Below are positions 35,248 to 46,264 of a stretch of 64,000 nt of DNA, in pieces. Location: contig NZ_CP013632.1 in the NCBI RefSeq assembly GCF_001664485.1, positions 310,001 through 374,000 of the forward strand, in the 5' to 3' direction. The DNA is from Rhizobium sp. N324. GTDB taxonomy: Bacteria > Pseudomonadota > Alphaproteobacteria > Rhizobiales > Rhizobiaceae. Numbering within the stretch: position 1 is the stretch's first letter; each line of letters begins with the position of its first letter. The translations under genes and the position numbers were made by a program. The notes under the pieces are model-generated. The model was not told where the DNA came from, ran no database searches, and saw only the letters and a program-made list of their open reading frames with translations.

Positions 35248-36342
35248 ATGTCCGATCTTGGTTGGAATCCCCTGCACGGCGTGCCCTCCTATCCTGCGGA
35301 GCGCTATGTCGTCCTCGCCGACAGGATCGGCAGCATCTTGCGCAGCCGCAGCGACGTCGTGCTGGTGCAGGCCGAGGCGGTAGTGGCGCTCGAAGCCGTC
35401 GCGGTCAGCCTTGCGCGCCCCGGCCTTTCCGCCCTCAACATCGTCACCAGTCCCTATGGCGGTTGGTTCGGGCAATGGCTGCGGCGGGGTGGTGCAGCGG
35501 TCCAGGATATCGTTGCCGAACCCGGCCTGCCGATCGAGATCGAAGCAGTCGCCCGGGCGCTCGAGGCCGGTTCCGAGATCGATGTGCTGGCTGTGGTTCA
35601 CGCGGAATCGGCGAGCGGCATTCTGAACCCGCTGCCGGAGATCCTGGCGCTGGCGCGCACCCGCGGCATCGTCACTGTCGTCGATGCGGTCGCCTCGGTC
35701 GGCGGCCATCGGCTCGACGTCGAGCATCTCGGCATCGACATCGCAGTGATCGGCCCGCAGAAGGCGCTCGGCGGACCGGCCGGCGTGTCGGCGCTTTCGC
35801 TCAGCCCTCGCGCCTGGGATCTGATCCTGAGCGACGGCGCCCCGCGCGATTCAATCCTGTCGCTGGCCGACCTCAGAACATGGGTCGATGGCGGCCGGCG
35901 GGCTCTGCCGGGAACGCCGGCACCATTGGAATTCTTCGCGCTGGAGGCCGCACTCGACCGCATCGAGGCCGAAGGCCTGGAGAATGTCGTTACCCGCCAT
36001 GCGCTGGCTGCATCGGCGACACGGGCGGGACTAGCCGCGCTCGGCGCTTCGGCTCGGGTTTCGGCAGCAAAGGCCTCGAACCTGGTGACCGCGGTGCCGG
36101 TGCCGGAGGGCTTGGCGCCGGCTGCGCTGATCGCAGCCGCCGGACGGCTGGGAGTGGAGTTGACCGAAGGTGTCGGAACCACGCCGGCCGGCCTCGTGCG
36201 GCTGAACCACACAGGCCCGCGCGCCTCGTTCCATACGGTGCTCTCGAATGTCGTGGCCTATGGCGCGGCTCTCAGGCAGGCCGGCCATCCCTCAGATATC
36301 GCCGCCGCCGCGGAGGCGGTATCCGTGGTTTACAGCCGCTGA
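35248..36342 (+). CDS. Class V PLP-dependent aminotransferase-like enzyme
   Basis: 364 aa fold-type I PLP enzyme of the serine-pyruvate / alanine-glyoxylate aminotransferase group. The Schiff-base Lys172 lies in IGPQKALGGPAG, and the PLP-binding Asp in VVDAVASVGG (about residues 144-153). ATG 35248 has AAGGAG seven bases upstream. As the last gene of the dipeptide-type transporter operon it may transaminate or cleave the imported amino compound; a C-S lyase or decarboxylase role cannot be excluded because fold-type I enzymes vary. Confidence 0.85.
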   Translation: MSDLGWNPLHGVPSYPAERYVVLADRIGSILRSRSDVVLVQAEAVVALEAVAVSLARPGLSALNIVTSPYGGWFGQWLRRGGAAVQDIVAEPGLPIEIEAVARALEAGSEIDVLAVVHAESASGILNPLPEILALARTRGIVTVVDAVASVGGHRLDVEHLGIDIAVIGPQKALGGPAGVSALSLSPRAWDLILSDGAPRDSILSLADLRTWVDGGRRALPGTPAPLEFFALEAALDRIEAEGLENVVTRHALAASATRAGLAALGASARVSAAKASNLVTAVPVPEGLAPAALIAAAGRLGVELTEGVGTTPAGLVRLNHTGPRASFHTVLSNVVAYGAALRQAGHPSDIAAAAEAVSVVYSR

Positions 36343-36374
36343 GAGAATGCGGTCGGAATCGGCAAGGCGGCAGG

Positions 36375-36405
36375 GGACCGCCCGGCGTGGATGGCCAGGC
36401 GGTCC
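36375..36405. terminator. Candidate hairpin terminator between convergent genes
   Basis: A perfect 8-bp stem GGACCGCC / GGCGGTCC with a 15-base loop lies in the 72-base gap between the convergent PLP-enzyme gene and the O-demethylase gene. There is no T-run, so termination here may need Rho. Confidence 0.45.
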
Positions 36406-36414
36406 GGCCTTGGA

Positions 36415-38747
<2,333 letters not shown>

Positions 38748-38773
38748 AAGCTTCTCTCCTCATCCTGCACGCA

Positions 38774-38787
38774 CTCTGTATACAGAG
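38774..38787. promoter_or_regulatory. GntR-type operator upstream of the MetF-demethylase operon
   Basis: CTCTGTATACAGAG is a perfect 14-bp palindrome 27 bases before the MetF-like start. A related GGTATACATAT lies at 38923-38933 nearer the regulator gene. TGTATACA cores are typical for FCD-type GntR repressors, and the neighbouring gene encodes one. Confidence 0.6.
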
Positions 38788-38892
38788 ATAGGCCGAAAAT
38801 TACGCTGTCAGCAAGTGGCATAACATATATCGTGGAAAATTCACTAATGATGACCATATAGATAACTTTTTAGTTATATATTGATATGTAGA

Positions 38893-38916
38893 CGCTTATG
38901 AAATAAGCGCTTGACA
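38893..38916 (+). promoter_or_regulatory. Hairpin and -35-like TTGACA before the GntR gene
   Basis: CGCTTAT-gaa-ATAAGCG is a perfect 7-bp stem-loop (38893-38909), followed immediately by TTGACA (38911-38916). A convincing -10 at normal spacing is not seen. The surrounding 38748-39003 spacer is AT-rich compared with its neighbours and holds no gene. Confidence 0.35.
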
Positions 38917-39003
38917 CGAGACGGTATACATATCGTACTCCATTTGGAGGGCGGGATTTCGTCCGCGACGCGTGACGGCCCAGCGCCGGAATAGGGATGA
39001 GAA

Positions 39004-39756
39004 ATGGCCGCGGAAAAGGGAAGCGTGGATCGCAAGCGCGACAGCCAGGCCTTGAAAGGCCTTCTCGGCGTGCGGGATCTCGTGCTCGGCGGCGGTGTCT
39101 CGCCGGGCGAGCGTCTGTCGGAGGTCTGGCTCGCCGAAAAGCTCGGCATTTCGCGCACACCGCTGCGCGCGGCCCTTGCCCGTCTCGAACAGGAAGGCCT
39201 GCTCGAGCAGATCCCCTCCGGCGGTTATGCCGTGCGCGGTTTCACCACGGCGGATGTTTTCGACGCCATCGAGTTGCGTGGCGTGCTTGAAGGCACGGCG
39301 GCGCGTCTCGCCGCCGAACGCGGCGTCACGCCTGCCAAGCTCAAGGCGATCAAGGGACTGGTGCTCGAGCTCGACAAATGCTTTCGCGATCGGCCGGAGG
39401 ACATGCTGTTTGCCCAGTATGTCGAGCTCAATGCGGAATTCCATTCCATGCTCGCCGGTCTTGCCGGCAGCGAGACCATGCGGCGCGAGGTGGAACGGGC
39501 GGCACAGCTGCCATTCGCCTCGCCGAGCGCCTTTCTGGAGAAGCAGGAGGATGTGCTCGCCTTCCGCCTGTCGCTGGTGCATGCGCAGCGTCAGCACCGC
39601 GACATCGTTGCGGCGATCGAGATGCGCGAAGGCACTCGCGCCGAGGCGCTGACGCGGGAACATGCGCGCCTCGCGCGGCACAATCTGGAATTCGTCATGG
39701 AAGAGGATCGCAGCCTGATCACCCGCGTTCCGGGACTGACACTGATATCGACGTGA
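39004..39756 (+). CDS. GntR-family regulator, FCD subfamily
   Basis: 250 aa. The winged helix reads GERLSEVWLAEKLGISRTPLRAALARLEQEGLLEQIPSGGYAV in consecutive parts (residues about 37-80), followed by an all-helical FCD effector domain with the expected metal ligands spread over ELRG, ELNAEFHSML and HRDIVAAIE. It is divergent from the MetF/O-demethylase operon with a palindrome between, an arrangement also known for VanR repressors of vanillate demethylation. The effector is probably the methoxylated substrate or its product. Confidence 0.9.
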   Translation: MAAEKGSVDRKRDSQALKGLLGVRDLVLGGGVSPGERLSEVWLAEKLGISRTPLRAALARLEQEGLLEQIPSGGYAVRGFTTADVFDAIELRGVLEGTAARLAAERGVTPAKLKAIKGLVLELDKCFRDRPEDMLFAQYVELNAEFHSMLAGLAGSETMRREVERAAQLPFASPSAFLEKQEDVLAFRLSLVHAQRQHRDIVAAIEMREGTRAEALTREHARLARHNLEFVMEEDRSLITRVPGLTLIST

Positions 39757-39892
39757 GACGCGGCCGGTGGCCAAGCCGCCAGCCGGACTCGGCCGGACGA
39801 GAATGTCGCAACTCCGATGAGAGCCCGTCTTCGGCCCTTGATAATCACGGCTCGTCAAGGCAGGAGAGTAGCATCGCGGAGATCGGAAGAAG

Positions 39893-40756
39893 ATGACGAG
39901 ATTGCTGGACGCGCAGGGCCTGGAGATTTCGCATGAGGGGCATCGCACCCGCCTGAAATGGCACCGGCTGCGCAAGCGATTTGCCGATCCGCTGTTCTCG
40001 GCCGACGTGATGGCGGAGGGTTTTGCAGCCGGCGCCTCGATGGAACTCGATATGCGGGTGCGCGCCGATGGCGGTTTCGTCGTGCTGCACGATGAGGAGC
40101 TCGACGGAGAAACGACGGGACATGGGCCGATCGCCGAAAAGAGCCTCGGCGACCTCGGCGATATCAGGATGAAGGAGGGCGACCGGCCGCTGATCCTCAG
40201 CGAGGATCTCGCCGCCATGATGCAATCGACGCATCCTGCCGCCTTGCTGCAATTCGACATGAAGGACGATTATGAAGCGATCGGCGCGAAGGGCATCGCG
40301 CACCTTACCGCGCATTTCCGCGATATCGCCGCCTCTGTGATCGTCAGCGCCGGCAGTCTCGACCTCATCGTCGCCGTCAAGGAGAAGCTGCCGCATCTCC
40401 TGCGCGGCATCGATCCCACAGACAAGCTCTACGGTATCAGGCAGGCGAGCGGCTGGAAGGCCGTCGAGCTTGCATTGCGCGCCGACCTGCGCGGCCCGAC
40501 CGAACCGGACACGATCTATCTCCACTGGCCGCTGATCCTTGAGGCTGCCAAGGGAGGTCTCGACATGATCGCGCTCTGCCAGGACGAAGGCAAGCGCGTC
40601 GATGCCTGGACGTTTACCCTCAAGGATCCCGAGGCCGGTTTCAGCGACGAGGAATGGCGAAACTTCCAGGCGCTGATGGCCCTGAAGCCGGATCAGGTCA
40701 CCACCGACGAGGCGCCGGCGACCGAACGTGCCTGGGATCGGCGCATGGCTGGTTAA
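39893..40756 (+). CDS. Glycerophosphodiester phosphodiesterase family protein (first copy)
   Basis: 287 aa TIM-barrel hydrolase of the GDPD group. The catalytic His-Arg is in KWHRLRKR (about residues 23-30), the Glu-Asp pair in SMELDMRVRADGG and the second catalytic His in VVLHDEELDG. A late QVTTDEA stands where GDPDs end with a metal or substrate loop. It has no signal peptide, so it acts in the cytoplasm. ATG 39893 has GGAAG upstream. It stands alone between GntR and a diguanylate cyclase; the substrate may be a lipid-derived glycerophosphodiester. Confidence 0.82.
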   Translation: MTRLLDAQGLEISHEGHRTRLKWHRLRKRFADPLFSADVMAEGFAAGASMELDMRVRADGGFVVLHDEELDGETTGHGPIAEKSLGDLGDIRMKEGDRPLILSEDLAAMMQSTHPAALLQFDMKDDYEAIGAKGIAHLTAHFRDIAASVIVSAGSLDLIVAVKEKLPHLLRGIDPTDKLYGIRQASGWKAVELALRADLRGPTEPDTIYLHWPLILEAAKGGLDMIALCQDEGKRVDAWTFTLKDPEAGFSDEEWRNFQALMALKPDQVTTDEAPATERAWDRRMAG

Positions 40757-40825
40757 CCGCGGGCGTCGGCGCCTGATTCCGAAAGGTATAGGCGGCTTTC
40801 GACGCGTTTTAGTTCTTTGTTTTGA

Positions 40826-40872
40826 TGCACGTCGTTATCCCGGAACCGCGCCACGCTTCCGGGCGACCTGCA
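40826..40872. repeat. Rhizobial intergenic palindromic repeat
   Basis: Arms TGCACGTCG..CCCGGAA (40826-40845) and TTCCGGGCGACCTGCA (40857-40872) pair over about 16 positions with a small TTAT bulge. This closely resembles short mosaic palindromes scattered between genes in Rhizobium. It occupies the space before the diguanylate cyclase gene and shows that the long open frame starting at 40822 is not the real N-terminus. Confidence 0.7.
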
Positions 40873-40926
40873 TTATTTCAGGGCTTGCCGCATGTCTTGC
40901 ACAATTTGCATCATTTTAAACTTCTG

Positions 40927-42606
40927 ATGTTATCCCCATCCGACAGTCAAACGTTGGTGCTCGATATGCAAGTTGTTGATACTGTAGCAATTACTCAACA
41001 AGCAAATCCCAGCTTACAGGAAGCATGGCACCTCGGGTGCACGGGCCGTTCGATCGAGGCACTCGCACTGGCCGGCGAAATTCTTGCCGATGCCAGGGCG
41101 CGGGGCGACGATCGGCTCGCCGCTCAATGCGATACCGACATTGCCTGGTACTGTTTTCAAACCGGCAAGGCCGAACTCGGGCTGACACATGTCCGCCGGG
41201 CGGTTGACTTCTGGAAATCGACCGGGGAACCCAATGAGGAAGCCTATGCCCGGGCCTATTTCGGATGGTTGCTACTGGAATTGGGCCTGCCTGAGGAAGC
41301 AATCGAAGAGGCCACTCGTGCGCTGGATCTCGCCGACAGGACCGCGGATCCGAAAGCGCAAAGCCTCGCCACCAACGTCATTGGCATTATCTTCTGGTAC
41401 AACAAGCAGCCCGACCGGGCCATCCTGATGAGCGAGCGCTCCGTCGAGCTTGCCAGATCGATCGGCGACAAGACCTATGAATGCTGGTGGCTCGTCAATC
41501 TCGGCGGCGCCCATTCGGAAGGCGGATATATTGCCCAAGCACTCGGCCAGACGGAAGAAGGACGCCGGCTGCTGACGAGAGCGCTTGAGCTGACCGATGA
41601 GGCGCTGGATCTGGCAATCGAGATCGGCGACAGCTGGGCGGCGCGCATCTGCCTCGGCAACAATGCCGATTATTACAGTCACCTCGGCGAGCATGAGAAG
41701 GCGCTCCAGTGCATGGAGCGCTACCAGCTGTTTCAGGAAAACAGCTATGTCAGGGACAGGCAGCAGTATCTCTACACCCTGGGCCAGATCTACAATAGTT
41801 ACGGAAAATTCGAAGAAGCCCGGTCGCTGCTGCTCGAGGCAATGGCATTGATCAGCGAGGGTGGCAGTTTCGATTCCTACATTCAGATCTATTTTTACCT
41901 GTCGCAGGCGCATGAAGGGCTGGGACAGTTCGATCTGGCGCTGGAGGCGCATAAGAAATACCACCAGGCATATTTGCAGAACAGCGCCGAGAGGACCCAG
42001 CAGCGCGCACGCCTGGCCGAAATCTACTATGAAACCAAGCGGCTCAAGGAAGTTGCCGAAACCGAGTCAAAGCGCGCCGATACGCTGGAGGCCTCCTATC
42101 AGAAACTGCAGGAGGAAACCGATATCCTTGCCAGTGCCGTCTATCTGGACGCGCTGACCGGGCTCTATAACCGCAAATATCTCGACAGCCGCTTCAAGGA
42201 ATTGACGTCCGAGAAGCGTCCCTATTCCATCGCCATGCTTGACGTCGATCACTTCAAATCGGTCAACGACAACTTCTCTCACATGATCGGCGACCAGGTT
42301 CTGAGCGCCATCGGGACGATTCTGCGCAACCAGCTCAGGATTACCGACCAGGCGATCCGCTTCGGCGGCGAGGAGTTCGTCGTCCTGCTGGCCGGCTCTC
42401 CCCGAGGGGCCGCCGATGTCTGCGAGAGACTGCGTGCGGCCGTCGAGCAATGGGACTGGTCGGAGATCTGCAACGGGCTGCGCGTCACGATCAGCATCGG
42501 CGTTGCCGGCACGCTGTCTGCCAATTCTCCGAGCGAGATTTTAGCGATCGCCGACCAGAACCTCTACACGGCGAAAAAGACCGGTCGCAATCGCGTTGCT
42601 GCGTAG
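40927..42606 (+). CDS. TPR-containing diguanylate cyclase (GGDEF)
   Basis: 559 aa cytoplasmic enzyme that would make cyclic di-GMP from two GTP. Residues about 25-370 are tetratricopeptide-like helical repeats (for example LLELGLPEEAIEEATRALDLA, HLGEHEKALQCMERY, SYGKFEEARSLLLEAM), followed by a short coiled-coil linker (about 380-415). The GGDEF domain has the active motif GGEEF at 480-484 and an RxxD product-inhibition site, RITD 471-474, exactly five residues before it. The start is uncertain: ATG 40927 or 40966 are both possible; the frame from 40822 lies in a repeat. No transmembrane segment is seen, so the TPR part is probably the sensor. Confidence 0.9.
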   Translation: MLSPSDSQTLVLDMQVVDTVAITQQANPSLQEAWHLGCTGRSIEALALAGEILADARARGDDRLAAQCDTDIAWYCFQTGKAELGLTHVRRAVDFWKSTGEPNEEAYARAYFGWLLLELGLPEEAIEEATRALDLADRTADPKAQSLATNVIGIIFWYNKQPDRAILMSERSVELARSIGDKTYECWWLVNLGGAHSEGGYIAQALGQTEEGRRLLTRALELTDEALDLAIEIGDSWAARICLGNNADYYSHLGEHEKALQCMERYQLFQENSYVRDRQQYLYTLGQIYNSYGKFEEARSLLLEAMALISEGGSFDSYIQIYFYLSQAHEGLGQFDLALEAHKKYHQAYLQNSAERTQQRARLAEIYYETKRLKEVAETESKRADTLEASYQKLQEETDILASAVYLDALTGLYNRKYLDSRFKELTSEKRPYSIAMLDVDHFKSVNDNFSHMIGDQVLSAIGTILRNQLRITDQAIRFGGEEFVVLLAGSPRGAADVCERLRAAVEQWDWSEICNGLRVTISIGVAGTLSANSPSEILAIADQNLYTAKKTGRNRVAA

Positions 42607-42632
42607 CGCTGCAAGCTTTGGTGCAACTTGCA

Positions 42633-43442
42633 CTATAGTCCCTCGATGTCGAGGATGAAGGCGAATTCAGCGGCAAGCCCCGGCGAGTGGGCGATGACCG
42701 GTCCGCCATTGGCAAGCAGTCTGTCGACATCAGGCATCGCCACCGTGGCGCCGGCCTCTTCGGCGATCAGCGCGCCGGCGAGCATGTCCCAGGCATTGAG
42801 ATGGCGTTCGTAGTAGAGATCGGCCGCGCCCTCCGCGACGCGAACGAGGTCGATCGCCGCCGCGCCTGTGCGGCGATAGTCCATGCCGCGTTCGTGGAGC
42901 CGCTTGGAGAGCGCCAGATGGTCGTCGAAGCTGGTCTTGCGGGAATGGCCGAGAATGACCAGCGCACTGGCCGGGTCGGTGGTTGCGGCCGCATGGATCG
43001 GCAGCCCGTCCTTGAAGGCGCCGCCGCCGCGGACGGCGTGAAAGACCTTGTCCTCGGTGGCATCGTAGACCACGCCGATCTCGATCCTGCCGCCGGCGAC
43101 GAAGGCGATCGAGACGGCCCAATGCCGGAAGCCCCTGATATAGTTGGTCGTGCCGTCGATCGGATCGACGACCCAGGTGCCGCCCTCGCCCGATCGCCCG
43201 CCACTCTCTTCGCCCATGAACGTATCGCCCGGAAAATGTGAAAGCAGCCCGTCGCGGATCGCCTGTTCGGCCTGCCTGTCGGCGATGGTGACGAAATCCT
43301 GCAATCCCTTGTTCTCGACGGCCAGCGTGCCGGGGTTCGAGCTGCGCCGGAACCGGGCCGCTTCCCGTCCGGTCTCGAGGGCGACTGAGATTGCGACCTC
43401 CGCCCGGGTGCGGATGGCGGCGGCATCGAATGCGGAAGTCAT
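42633..43442 (-). CDS. Inositol monophosphatase family protein (second copy)
   Basis: 269 aa Mg-dependent phosphatase. All three motifs are canonical: MGEESGG, DPIDGTTNYIRGF and WDMLAGALIAEEAG. ATG overlaps the stop of the LacI gene as TGATG, so the two are translationally coupled. It is the last gene of the binding-protein / permease / ATPase / GDPD / LacI operon and probably dephosphorylates a product of the diesterase, such as inositol phosphate or glycerol phosphate. It resembles the first copy only in the family motifs. Confidence 0.92.
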   Translation of the reverse strand: MTSAFDAAAIRTRAEVAISVALETGREAARFRRSSNPGTLAVENKGLQDFVTIADRQAEQAIRDGLLSHFPGDTFMGEESGGRSGEGGTWVVDPIDGTTNYIRGFRHWAVSIAFVAGGRIEIGVVYDATEDKVFHAVRGGGAFKDGLPIHAAATTDPASALVILGHSRKTSFDDHLALSKRLHERGMDYRRTGAAAIDLVRVAEGAADLYYERHLNAWDMLAGALIAEEAGATVAMPDVDRLLANGGPVIAHSPGLAAEFAFILDIEGL

Positions 43443-44446
43443 CAGGCAGTCCTTCTTCGTATCAGTGTCACCGGCGTGAATTCGACGCGCGCCGTCAGGT
43501 CCGGTTCGGCAATTCGGCTCATCAGCAGGTCGACCGTCTGTTCGGCCTGGATGTCGCAGGGTTGGCGGATGGTCGTGAGGTCGTAGGCGGTCCAGGCTGC
43601 CTGGGGAATGTCGTCATGGCCGATAATGGGGAGCGGCGGCGCATCGTCGCGGCTGCGGCCCTGCATGAGCCGGTCGACCACGCCGCAGGCCATGTAATCA
43701 TTGGCGCAGAACAAGCCGTCGATGCCGGATGCGGCAAACTCGCCGGCCGCATCGTAGCCGCTCTTGTAGTCGTTGATCCTGATCTGCAGCAGCTGCGCCT
43801 CGACGCCCAACTGCTTGCAGCGCGCGATGAAGGCCTCGCTGCGCCGGCGCGCCGTATAGGATATGGCGGGAGCGGCCATCACGGCGGGCTTTCGCGCGCC
43901 GCCGTCGATCAGATGGGCGGCGGCGAGATAGCCGGCCATGCGGTCGTCGGAGATGATGCGGTCGACGAAAGGGATATCGTTGCCCTTGTTGATCAATACG
44001 ATCGGCACGCCCTCGGCCGCGCATTGCTCGCAGATCTCGGTCGGCGGCGCGTCCGACGTAACGATGACGCCGGAGACGGCATAGTGCAGCAACTGGCCGA
44101 TGACCGTCGAGGTGTCCGCCTCCTGCGAGGTCGGCAGCAGGATGGGGCGGAAATTGCGGGCGATCAGCACTCTCGCCAGGTTCTCGATCTGTAGCGTCCG
44201 GAACGGGTTGTCGAGGCCGGCGGCAACCACGCCGACGAGATCGGAACGTTTGTTGGTGAGGCTTCTGGCAAGATAGTTCACCCGGTAGCCGAGATCCTTG
44301 GCGGCCTGGAAGACCTTCTCGCGCGTCTTCGGCGAGACGCTGGCATCCGGCGTGAAGGCGCGCGACACGGCGGCGCGCGACACGCCGGCCACACGCGCCA
44401 CGTCGAAGGAGGTTACCTTGCGCGGTCCCTTATCCCTGTCTGCCAA
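43442..44446 (-). CDS. LacI-family transcriptional regulator inside the ABC-GDPD operon
   Basis: 334 aa. The helix-turn-helix reads TSFDVARVAGVSRAAVSRAF with the hinge LGYRVNYLARSLTNKR (residues about 12-66), followed by a periplasmic-binding-like core. The start is a TTG at 44446 with AAAGG five bases upstream; no better start keeps the DNA-binding helices. It overlaps the end of the GDPD gene by 17 bases and the start of the IMPase gene by one base, so it is expressed from the operon it probably controls. Confidence 0.9.
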   Translation of the reverse strand: MADRDKGPRKVTSFDVARVAGVSRAAVSRAFTPDASVSPKTREKVFQAAKDLGYRVNYLARSLTNKRSDLVGVVAAGLDNPFRTLQIENLARVLIARNFRPILLPTSQEADTSTVIGQLLHYAVSGVIVTSDAPPTEICEQCAAEGVPIVLINKGNDIPFVDRIISDDRMAGYLAAAHLIDGGARKPAVMAAPAISYTARRRSEAFIARCKQLGVEAQLLQIRINDYKSGYDAAGEFAASGIDGLFCANDYMACGVVDRLMQGRSRDDAPPLPIIGHDDIPQAAWTAYDLTTIRQPCDIQAEQTVDLLMSRIAEPDLTARVEFTPVTLIRRRTA

Positions 44447-45209
44447 CTACCTTTTCCCTCTCTGTCGACGGTCGCATCAGATCCGGAAGATCCGTGCAGA
44501 TGCCGAGGACCGGAAGCTTCATGATGTCGTCGAGAATGCTCCGCCGTTCCTCGTGCCAGAGCACGACCTCGCGGCCCGCCTCGAAGGCGCGCCGCATCAA
44601 GCCCTCGGTTACCAGATCCTGCGGCCGCTCGCCTGCCCTTTCCCAGCAGAGATGCAATATATCGGCGCCGGCCTCGTCACCCAGCGCATGCGGATCGTGG
44701 CCGACACGGATCAGCACCGAAAGCGGGAAGTCGCAGCCGGCGTCGCGGAGTTCACGCACCTGCACTGTGTCGAAGGAGCCGAGGCAGGCGAAACGCTGGT
44801 TCATTTCGGCAAGATGGCGCCAGCAGAGCAAGCCGGTTCCGGGTGCCTTGAGCTCGACATAGAGACCGGTGCCGGTCTCGCGGCCGAGAGCGGCGACCTC
44901 CGAAAAAGGCGGCACGTCGACACCGTCAAGGGCGGCAAGTTCGGCGGCCGTCATCTCGGAAATGCGGCGGTCGATGCCGAAGACGCGCTCGAGATGGTCA
45001 TCATGCGAAACCACGACGACGCCGTCTTTGGTCAGTTGCGTGTCGAGTTCCCACATTTCCGCGCCAAGATCGGCTGCGCGCCGGAAAGCGGCGATCGTGT
45101 TTTCGCGCTCGTGGCCGCTGGCGCCGCGATGGCCGATGCAGAAGGGAAGCCGGCCCTTGGCCGTCGGCCAGCCGTAACGCTCGAAAAATGCCTGGAAATC
45201 GCGAGCCAT
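44430..45209 (-). CDS. Glycerophosphodiester phosphodiesterase (second copy)
   Basis: 259 aa cytoplasmic enzyme of the GDPD family, which hydrolyses glycerophosphodiesters to glycerol-3-phosphate and an alcohol. His27-Arg28 in IGHRGASGHERENT, the Glu-x-Asp in WELDTQLTKDG and His in VVVSHDDHLERV are the catalytic set; a second Glu-x-Lys is in YVELKAPG. ATG 45209 overlaps the ATPase stop as TGATG. Genetic coupling to an ABC importer means its substrate is probably brought in intact. Confidence 0.93.
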   Translation of the reverse strand: MARDFQAFFERYGWPTAKGRLPFCIGHRGASGHERENTIAAFRRAADLGAEMWELDTQLTKDGVVVVSHDDHLERVFGIDRRISEMTAAELAALDGVDVPPFSEVAALGRETGTGLYVELKAPGTGLLCWRHLAEMNQRFACLGSFDTVQVRELRDAGCDFPLSVLIRVGHDPHALGDEAGADILHLCWERAGERPQDLVTEGLMRRAFEAGREVVLWHEERRSILDDIMKLPVLGICTDLPDLMRPSTEREKVVGRQG

Positions 45210-46264
45210 CAGAGCCTCCTGCCATTTTCGTCGAAGACGAAGACGCCACGGCTGTCGATCGCCCAACGGACATCATCGCCGACATGGATATCGTTGCGCA
45301 CCGGCTGGATCGAGCGCAGCAGCGGCCCGCCGGCCAGAGCCACGTCGTAGAGGTTCTCGCGCCCTTGCGTTTCGGCGAAGGTGACCTTGCCGGACACGGT
45401 GACGTCGCCTGCCGGGGTGAAATGCTCCGGCCGGACGCCGAGCATCAGCTTCGTACCCTCGGCGGCACCGACGGTATCAGGCAAAGGCACGCGGATTTCG
45501 CTTTCCGGGATTCTAAAGGCGCCCTTGTCGACGACGCCGCGCAGGAAAGTGATCGGCGGATTGCCGAGGAAACCGGCGACGAAGGCGGTCTTCGGATCAT
45601 TGTACATTTCGGCCGGCGTGGCGATCTGGACGATCTCGCCTTCCTTCATGATGGCGATGCGGTCGCACATGCTCATCGCCTCAACCTGGTCATGGGTGAC
45701 GAGAATGGCGGTGATGCCTGTCTCGCGCTGCAGGCGGCGGATTTCCGAGCGCATTTCGAGACGCAGCTTGGCATCGAGATTGGCGAGCGGTTCGTCGAGC
45801 AGCAGCACATCCGGCTTGCGGATCAGCGCGCGCGCCAGCGCCACGCGCTGCTGCTGGCCGCCGGAAAGCTGCGCCGGCCGTCGTTCGATGAGATTGTCGA
45901 TATGGACAAGTGCGGCAATGCGCTCGACCTCCTTGCGGATGTCTGAGGCCGGCACGCCCTTCACCTTCAGGGGAAAAGCGATGTTTTCAGCGACGGTCAT
46001 ATGCGGGTAGAGCGCGTAGGACTGGAAGACGACGCCGACATTGCGGGCCTGGCTCGGCAGGTCGGTGACGTCGCGGTCGCCGAAGAGGATGCGCCCGCTG
46101 GTCGGCCGGTGAATGCCGCAGACCGCAAAAAGTGTTGTCGATTTGCCGCAGCCGGAAGGGCCGAGCAGCGCCAGCATCTCGCCGTCGCCGACTTCGAGCT
46201 GCATGTTTTCGATGACCTTGGTGGAGCCGAAGCTCTTCGAGAAATTGTCGAGGAGAATGCGCAT
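45209..46264 (-). CDS. ABC transporter ATPase (UgpC/MalK type)
   Basis: 351 aa. Walker [11 protein letters not shown]-loop [13 protein letters not shown], signature LSGGQQQRVA, Walker B LLLDEPLANLD and switch VTHDQVEAM are intact; a TOBE domain with GVRPEHFTP follows. It is coupled on both sides by TGATG overlaps with a permease and the phosphodiesterase. The ugp system for glycerol-3-phosphate and glycerophosphodiesters has the same subunit layout, but sequence alone does not prove the cargo. Confidence 0.95.
   Translation of the reverse strand: MRILLDNFSKSFGSTKVIENMQLEVGDGEMLALLGPSGCGKSTTLFAVCGIHRPTSGRILFGDRDVTDLPSQARNVGVVFQSYALYPHMTVAENIAFPLKVKGVPASDIRKEVERIAALVHIDNLIERRPAQLSGGQQQRVALARALIRKPDVLLLDEPLANLDAKLRLEMRSEIRRLQRETGITAILVTHDQVEAMSMCDRIAIMKEGEIVQIATPAEMYNDPKTAFVAGFLGNPPITFLRGVVDKGAFRIPESEIRVPLPDTVGAAEGTKLMLGVRPEHFTPAGDVTVSGKVTFAETQGRENLYDVALAGGPLLRSIQPVRNDIHVGDDVRWAIDSRGVFVFDENGRRL

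Noticed and set aside
40822..40926. Upstream start for the TPR-GGDEF protein
   Set aside because: This part lies in a rhizobial palindromic repeat and has no ribosome site.
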